Source: Daphnia pulex (lineage: Eukaryota > Arthropoda > Branchiopoda > Diplostraca > Daphniidae). From it: DNA of 64,000 nucleotides. Every line of letters begins with the position of its first letter. Within the stretch, counting starts at the first letter, position 1. This document shows positions 57,989 through 64,000 of the stretch, in pieces. The notes beneath the pieces are model-generated. The model was given only the letters and a program-made list of their open reading frames with translations. It did not search any database and was not told the origin of the DNA. The stretch covers positions 5,907,501 to 5,971,500 of the forward strand of contig NC_060018.1 in NCBI RefSeq assembly GCF_021134715.1, given 5' to 3'. A program made the position numbers and the translations under genes.

Positions 57989-58806
57989 ATTTCACTTCAG
58001 GGAAAAGTATAAGACTTAAGTCTTTAGTTTTGAGTCTTCTAATAAGACTTTAGTCACGGTGCGTAAACCAAACGACGGACTATTCCAAACCTAACTAGCC
58101 AGAAATATCTGACGTAATTATTTTAGAGGACTAAAAGAGCCGTAAGAGCGTGACGTTACAACAGGAAGAAAATTCGTCTGCTTCCTGCATTGACAACGTG
58201 TGTTGTTTGTGAATAATGCGAAGTTCGGAAAGTGGCAGGAGCGCAAGTTTAAAATTAAAAAAATAACAAGTTTTTACGAAAATAGTTTTATCCATTTCAA
58301 ATTTAGAAGTAAATAAAGTAAAATGAAATAAAATAATAGAAGAAATAAATAATAGGAAATATGAAATTAAAGGAGTACGGTACCAAAGATGAAAGAAGAC
58401 CTAGTGACCTACATGTATAATAAGATGGAGATGCAGATGCTACCTATATTTTTCGTATAATTTGATCATTTATCCTCAGTTAGTAGGCTATATCAGATTA
58501 TTGAATAAAGGGTTGGAACTGCCAGCAATTTACTGAGCCTTCACCCTTACGATAAAATGGAACATACCAACAAATTCTAGTGGTACCGCACTAAAATGAG
58601 ACTACACGGCTACACCATGCAGACATAAGTAAGTACACGCCAAAGAAACATAATAGTAACTCGATAACAGCTTTATTGTAAACATTCCAATTCCCAACAT
58701 TTCTATAATTATCGAACGATATATGATTGGTAAAAAAATTATGCTGAGTACTTTAAACTTATAATCTGCTGGTCACAGATGAAGACTCGTAAGCTCTTTT
58801 TTGTTG
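57989..58806. other. Spacer between FARSA and the IDH gene
   Basis: Probable FARSA promoter on the left and IDH 3' UTR on the right. The middle (58250-58350) is A-rich. No gene is recognised. Confidence 0.5.
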
Positions 58807-61224
58807 TCACGCCAACTTGATTTTAAGATTTTCGGCTAACTTATCCATGAATTCGAAGGTATTCAAATAGTCGCCTCGAGTTACGCTAGAATATAGAAAT
58901 ACAAAATCAATAAACCATTCCATTCTATCGCACAAAAAATTAACGAAAATTACCCATTCATTCCCTTGATGCAAATGGCCAAATCTTTGGTCATGAAACC
59001 AGCTTCGATAGTCTCAACGCATACGCTTTCTAATGCGCTACAGAATCGTTTCAAAGGCTCGTTGTTGTCCAACTTTGCACGATGCTCCAGTCCACGCGTC
59101 CAGGCGAAAATGGAAGCTGATTTAATATAATAACCATTATTGGTATAAGAAAATTGAAAAACGTATTTGCCTGCGATGCGGGCGAGAACACAGTAACTAA
59201 CCAATAGGATTTGTGGATGTCTCTTTTCCTTGCTGATGCATTCTGTAGTGGCGGGTCACTGTTCCATGAGCAGCTTCAGCTTCAACAGTTTTCCCATCTG
59301 GGCAAATGAGGACGGAAGTCATCATCCCCAAAGATCCATACCCTTGAGCAACTGAGTCTGACTGGACATCACCATCGTAGTTCTTGCATGCCCAAACAAA
59401 CCCACCTTCCGATTTCATAGCATATGCAACCATATCATCAATCAAACGATGCTCATACCAAATCTTCTTGGCTTCGTACAACGGCTTGTACTCTCTGCGC
59501 ACACGAAGTTAGTCAATTTTTATGTAATCGTACGTATAAAATATGTAGACTTACGCATCGTAGATTTCTTGGAAAATATCTTTGAAGCGACCATCGTACT
59601 TTTTCAAGATAGTATTTTTGGTGCTGAGATAGAGAGGATATTCTCGCTGCAGAGCGTATTGCAACGAAGAATGAGCAAAATCCCTTTCATCAAAATGAAA
59701 TAAATTAGTCCTGGCCTTTGAATTCGAATTTGCACCAAACAATTACCTAATGGAATCGTCAGTATTGTACATTCCAATAGCAACTCCAGCACCCTTGAAG
59801 TCATTGACGATATGCACAATGCTTGTGGATCCATCAGCAGCAGTCCATTTCATTTCCAATTGGCCTGCTCCAGGGATTAAAAAATCAGTTGCTCTATACT
59901 GTTAAATCAAATTGAACCATCAGTATCAACTTTCGTAATGTCACATGACAAATTATAAGCTACTTGGTCGGCGTGAGCGTGGCGACCAATGATGATCGGA
60001 GCAGTCCATCCAGTTACCAACCGAGGAATGTTTTTGCAAATAATGGGTTCTCGAAAAACAGTTCCACCAAGAATGTTTCTTAGTGTACCATTCGGAGACT
60101 TCCACATTTTCTTTAAATGGAATTCTAAAAAAATTAATAAATAGAAAATAAATAAATAAAAATAAATAAATAAATTATAAATAAATAAAAAATGACACAA
60201 AATTAAATCAAATTTAAAATATAAACTTGGTTAATTTACCTTCAACTCGTTTCTCATCAGGTGTAATGGTGGCACATTTAATACCAACGTTGTATTTCTT
60301 TACTGCTTCCGCGCAATCAATGGTTACCTGGTCATCGGTGGCATCGCGGTTTTCCATGCCAAGATCAAAACTAAAAAATATAGTACATTCATCATTGAGT
60401 AAATTCACAATATTATTTGAACGGCACTAGAATTACGTGTGGAGTTCGACATCCAAGAAAGGTAGAATGAGTTTATCCTTGATGATGTCCCAAATGACAC
60501 GAGTCATTTCATCTCCGAGGATGTCAACAACAGGACCGGCTGTTCAAAAACGTTCAAAAATTATTGCAGTAATTGATTCATTGACATGATAAGCAAATTC
60601 TGTAATACACTTTGTTACAAATGAATAGACATCCAGTAAATTTACGGTTGGTTTTCTCTAGCTTAATCAATGACAATTTGACCTAGTGGCTTATAAAATC
60701 CGTACGCTTCTTTACTGACCAGTCAAGTTTTGACATCGAGTTTTCAGCTTCTTTTGGGAAGCAAATACAGATCGCCGAAGATAAAGTGATAACATGTATT
60801 AACTGTAGTAACCACGGCTACGACCGTCGGCTATCGCTATTGCTGGGAATAATTTCGATATGTGAAAATAATGTCCACAAACCAGTGACAGCGTCAAGTT
60901 TTTGAATTCCGACAATAACTTTCGAAGATCCTTCAAATCGAAACTTAAATGCTTCTAAAAACTTTCAAATCTAAAGGAATTTCAGATGCAGCCATTTGTA
61001 ATAAAACCTCTGACATGTAGATCGTAGGCTGGACGCCACCCCTCGAAGGAATTCACTTCCTTGGAAACAAACAAGGCAAACCATCTTCAATTTTATTTGC
61101 TAACAAATGGTCATCACATGACAGTCATGACACAAAGAATATAGACCATGTTCTCGATGACACAACGATTTAAATGACAACTTCAAAAGGGTTCCAGTTT
61201 CAACTTACCGGAGATTTTGGCCAT
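58807..61224 (-). CDS. IDH1: Isocitrate dehydrogenase (NADP+), cytosolic type
   Basis: Oxidative decarboxylation of isocitrate to 2-oxoglutarate with production of NADPH. Exons: 61224-61209, 60539-60437, 60370-60240, 60124-59964, 59898-59747, 59683-59555, 59494-59202, 59116-58954 and 58885-58807 in phase, giving 408 residues (human IDH1 414). Signatures are [93 protein letters not shown] (metal and substrate site) and [12 protein letters not shown] (NADP site). The protein starts [15 protein letters not shown] with no mitochondrial presequence and ends ENLKIKLA with no SKL peroxisome signal, so a cytosolic location is inferred. The first coding exon holds only five full codons and sits before a 669-bp intron, where an alternative mitochondrial first exon could hide. 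I did not find one. Confidence 0.95.
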
Positions 61225-61697
61225 TTTGACAGCAAAGGATTTATAATCTAAGAGAGGCAATGGAATACAGCAACTGCACACACCCGACGATAACAGAGAA
61301 CTGAGAAGCAACTTGCTTAAGGGTTATAAGGAAGACATTGGCCTTAACCGGTCCATCTGTTGACACACTTTTTTGTAAGGGCATATAACGTCAACAGCCG
61401 CCACGTAATTTGGGTCACTATTCAACGACATCTATCCATTACCAGAACAAGTTTTCATTTTATGATTTTGTATAAAAAGTAGAAAAAAGTTTTGAAAAAA
61501 ATTAAAACCAATTTAAATGCACAACAAAAATGTAAAGTTTTAGAAGAAAATTTCGATATTTATTCGTACAAATTATAATATACACGTAAGCATTCTTGAG
61601 GCCAACCAACCAAAATATTTTCACTTCGAATATTGAATTACTGAATTGGTTAGCTACTATTGCGGCTCCCCTGACAGAACACAAATTGCAGTTTGAA
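61225..61697. other. Spacer between the IDH gene start and the USP25/28 gene end
   Basis: Short stretch with the probable IDH promoter at the left and the USP 3' UTR at the right. No other feature was seen. Confidence 0.5.
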
Positions 61698-64000
61698 TTA
61701 AGGGCCAAGAATACGGTGCTCATTACAAATCAACCACATTTGTTTCCATTTCAACGCCAACTTCTCGCCGTCTTCAGGACTCTCCGGAATATGCCCCTTG
61801 AATTCAAATGATGTTTGTTCGTCGTTTCCCGTTTGGTTTAACACCAACTCGACTTTTCCCAATTTTTTTTTAATTTCTGCGAATGTTTGGAGGCCAGAAG
61901 CAGTAGCGCATTCCACAGCATGGCCAAGATAATGCTTCACCTGTCGACTCCAATTCTCGGAGATCCGACGAGAAGAACATCGGGCGGCTGATGAGGATGT
62001 AAAACAACGACGGTAAACGATCACCAAAAAAATGATAAAATAAAATAAATAGATTACCTTCAAGATGATTGGCGTCAGCATATTTACACCAGTTTATAAT
62101 TGCATCAAAAAGGACAGAGCAAGCTAGTTCCCCAACTGACTCCAAATCACTTTCCAAGAGTTCTTCACTCAGGGACTAATCATATAAGAAAATAATTGCA
62201 TGCTGGTCACTAACAATAGTAAATTAAGCATTATTGAATTTTGTTTTACCGTCACGGATTTTTCTATCAAAGAGTGTATGATTCTCGGGTTTACACTCAT
62301 TGTAGATCCTCCTAATGAGTTGTTCATAAGACAATGATGCAGGTACAGAGATTTAACCGCCAACGGAACAGCAGCTGAAAAGCTGAAATTAAACAAAAAC
62401 ATGTTGATCACGAAGCTGAGGAGTGAGGAAATTACCAAAATCCATACTTGCTGCTGAAGACGTGAGTTATTCCGTTCATCACATGGCGAATGATCAAGCG
62501 AAACTGGTAATAAGCTGTGTTCCACTGGATGAATAATTTTTTCTGCTCTTGCGTCGATGAACACTCTACAAACGCCAGCATACGTCGTGCGGCTGTACAA
62601 AAACGACTAGTTCTGGAAACAGCAAAATCCACTGACGATGTATTATAATCGTCCAACGTCAAATTATTCATTTGTCTTATTACCCTTCTTCTGCTAGCAA
62701 AGCAAAGCTTGCAAAATGCTGTAATAGAGCCCAGTAAACGAAAGGCTCAAATTTTACTTGGTTAGCAAGCAAATAAACACCAAAATGCAGCAATCGCTCT
62801 TCTTCTCCGTTATGACTCATGGATTTCTGGCAAACTGAATATAATCTTTGTCGCTCGCTGTCTAAAGCCTAAATATGAATAGCAATTCATGATTATATAG
62901 AAAGAAAAATATCAAAATATCAAAATAATTTACTCGAAAAAGTAAGACAGAAGGATCCATTTCATTACTATTAGCCGCAATAGTTGCGCGGACGGCTGCA
63001 ATCGTTTGGCTTTTGCCATAAGCAGAATGCCGAGTACGTACATCAGTATGATCTTTCAAATAGCGCAACACGTCCATAGGTCCAATGTCATATTCTTCTT
63101 TCATATCTGAAATATTAAATATTAAATGCTTATGAAAATTATAAATTAAAGAAAACAGTGTTTTACCCAAAAGTGAGTAAGTCTTAGGCACATCAAGGTA
63201 AATGAGGCAATGAGCACTACTTTCTTGAGTAGCACCTCCAAATGATGTTTTTACTATAATATCCCAGGTTACTTGGCGAGTAAATTTGTCGTCGATATGG
63301 TACCAATGATTTTGCTGGCTATCCCAAACGTAGATCCAATAGTGACCGCCATCTGACTGTCCAGCATGGACCATCACCGCATGCAACTGATATGGGCGGC
63401 AGATATGCATTTTGCGACTGCGAATATGTTCTAATTGATAATTTAATTGCTGGGATTGGTGACGATGTTCATTCATCTTTGTTTGAATTTCAGTTTCCCA
63501 TGTAAGATTTAAAGACCGCAAAAGGTCAAAATTAACAGAGGTTTCTCCTACCGTCTCTTGATAGTTTTCATATAATTTTTTAAGTTGTGGCACGTCCTGG
63601 TGTAGAATCGCTAGTGACCGTAATTGCTTTGTAAGTCCCTTTTTTGTGGAAGAAAGATTTTTAAGAACTCTATCGAGTTGTAATACTTGCTCAGAGTTTT
63701 CAGACAAAAAACGATCCATAAAAACTAGGGATGGGAATGTCATTTGATGATTGGATTTAATTAATTCTGTCGGATTGGTCCCGCTTACCAGCCGACACAA
63801 ATCAATTAAAAATACTGGTGGAAGATTGCTAAAACATAGTTGCTTGGGATGTTCAAGTGGCAAACTGGAATGTAAAGTGTGAGCTGAATCAATCCTTAAT
63901 GAACTGGAATGACTTTTGAGAGACTGTTCCAATAAATCCAACAGGGTAGCATCTTCATTTACTTGTAAAGTATATTGCATGAATTCTTGATGCTGGATGC
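61698..64000 (-). CDS. USP28: USP25/USP28-like ubiquitin carboxyl-terminal hydrolase (3' part)
   Basis: Cysteine deubiquitinase of the USP25/28 family. The gene runs off the right edge, so the N-terminal UIM and UBA-like region and the Cys box are missing. Exons: 64000-63167 (partial), 63106-62934, 62868-62684, 62612-62436, about 62382-62251, 62175-62058 and 61987-61698. The catalytic domain ends with LCFSNLPPVFLIDLCRLVSG, an internal coiled-coil insertion, then the His box LHAVMVHAGQSDGGHYWIYV and SFGGATQESSAHCLIYLD. The C-terminal helical region typical of USP25/28 follows (QWNTAYYQFRLI, MNNSLGGSTMSVNPRIIHSL). The end is WKQMWLICNEHRILGP. The edge of the 62251-62382 exon may be off by one base. 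Which of USP25 or USP28 it is closer to cannot be decided by eye. Confidence 0.9.

Overview
The window is arthropod nuclear DNA, most like a crustacean of the Daphnia type. The case rests on compact genes with short GT-AG introns, AT-rich intergenic DNA, arthropod-style secreted chitinases, and conserved animal housekeeping genes. I could not run a database search, so the species is an inference. I rebuilt the gene models by eye from open frames, splice sites, phase continuity and remembered family signatures. Most exon edges should be right to the base, but none has transcript support.

Layout. 1-4.2 kb: no gene recognised. 4.2-6.0 kb (-): proteasome ATPase Rpt5 (PSMC3). 7.8-25.8 kb (+): four tandem GH18 chitinase genes. 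The first encodes two catalytic modules, a long Thr/Pro mucin-like linker and a chitin-binding domain; the other three have one catalytic module each. A 704-bp inverted-repeat transposon sits between the second and third. 26.5-30.2 kb (+): an AF10/AF17 (Alhambra) PHD-finger protein with the OM-LZ motif. 31.5-32.7 kb (-): a small enkurin-like gene. 33.1-40.1 kb (+): Mi-2/CHD4, the NuRD remodelling ATPase.

40-51.5 kb is repeat-rich and decayed. It holds an intron-bearing but frameshifted copy of a cohesin SA/STAG gene, two diverged copies of an unrecognised segment, several inverted-repeat elements (one nested in another), a 36-bp perfect palindrome and small tandem repeats. 51.9-54.7 kb (+): a YIPF1/2-like Golgi protein with the tRNA deaminase subunit ADAT3 lying inside one of its introns, in phase with its 5' exons. 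54.9-64 kb (all -): AIMP2, FARSA, an NADP-type isocitrate dehydrogenase, and the 3' part of a USP25/28 deubiquitinase that runs off the right edge.

Themes. The chitinases are probably a co-functioning family for chitin turnover or digestion, shaped by duplication, intron gain and loss, and recent sequence homogenisation. AF10 and Mi-2 are both chromatin regulators. ADAT3, AIMP2 and FARSA all serve tRNA modification or charging and lie within about 6 kb. I saw no wholly novel system. The most interesting items are the ADAT3/YIPF nested locus, the tightly spaced FARSA-AIMP2 pair, the duplicated-module chitinase and the stromalin pseudogene embedded in repeats.
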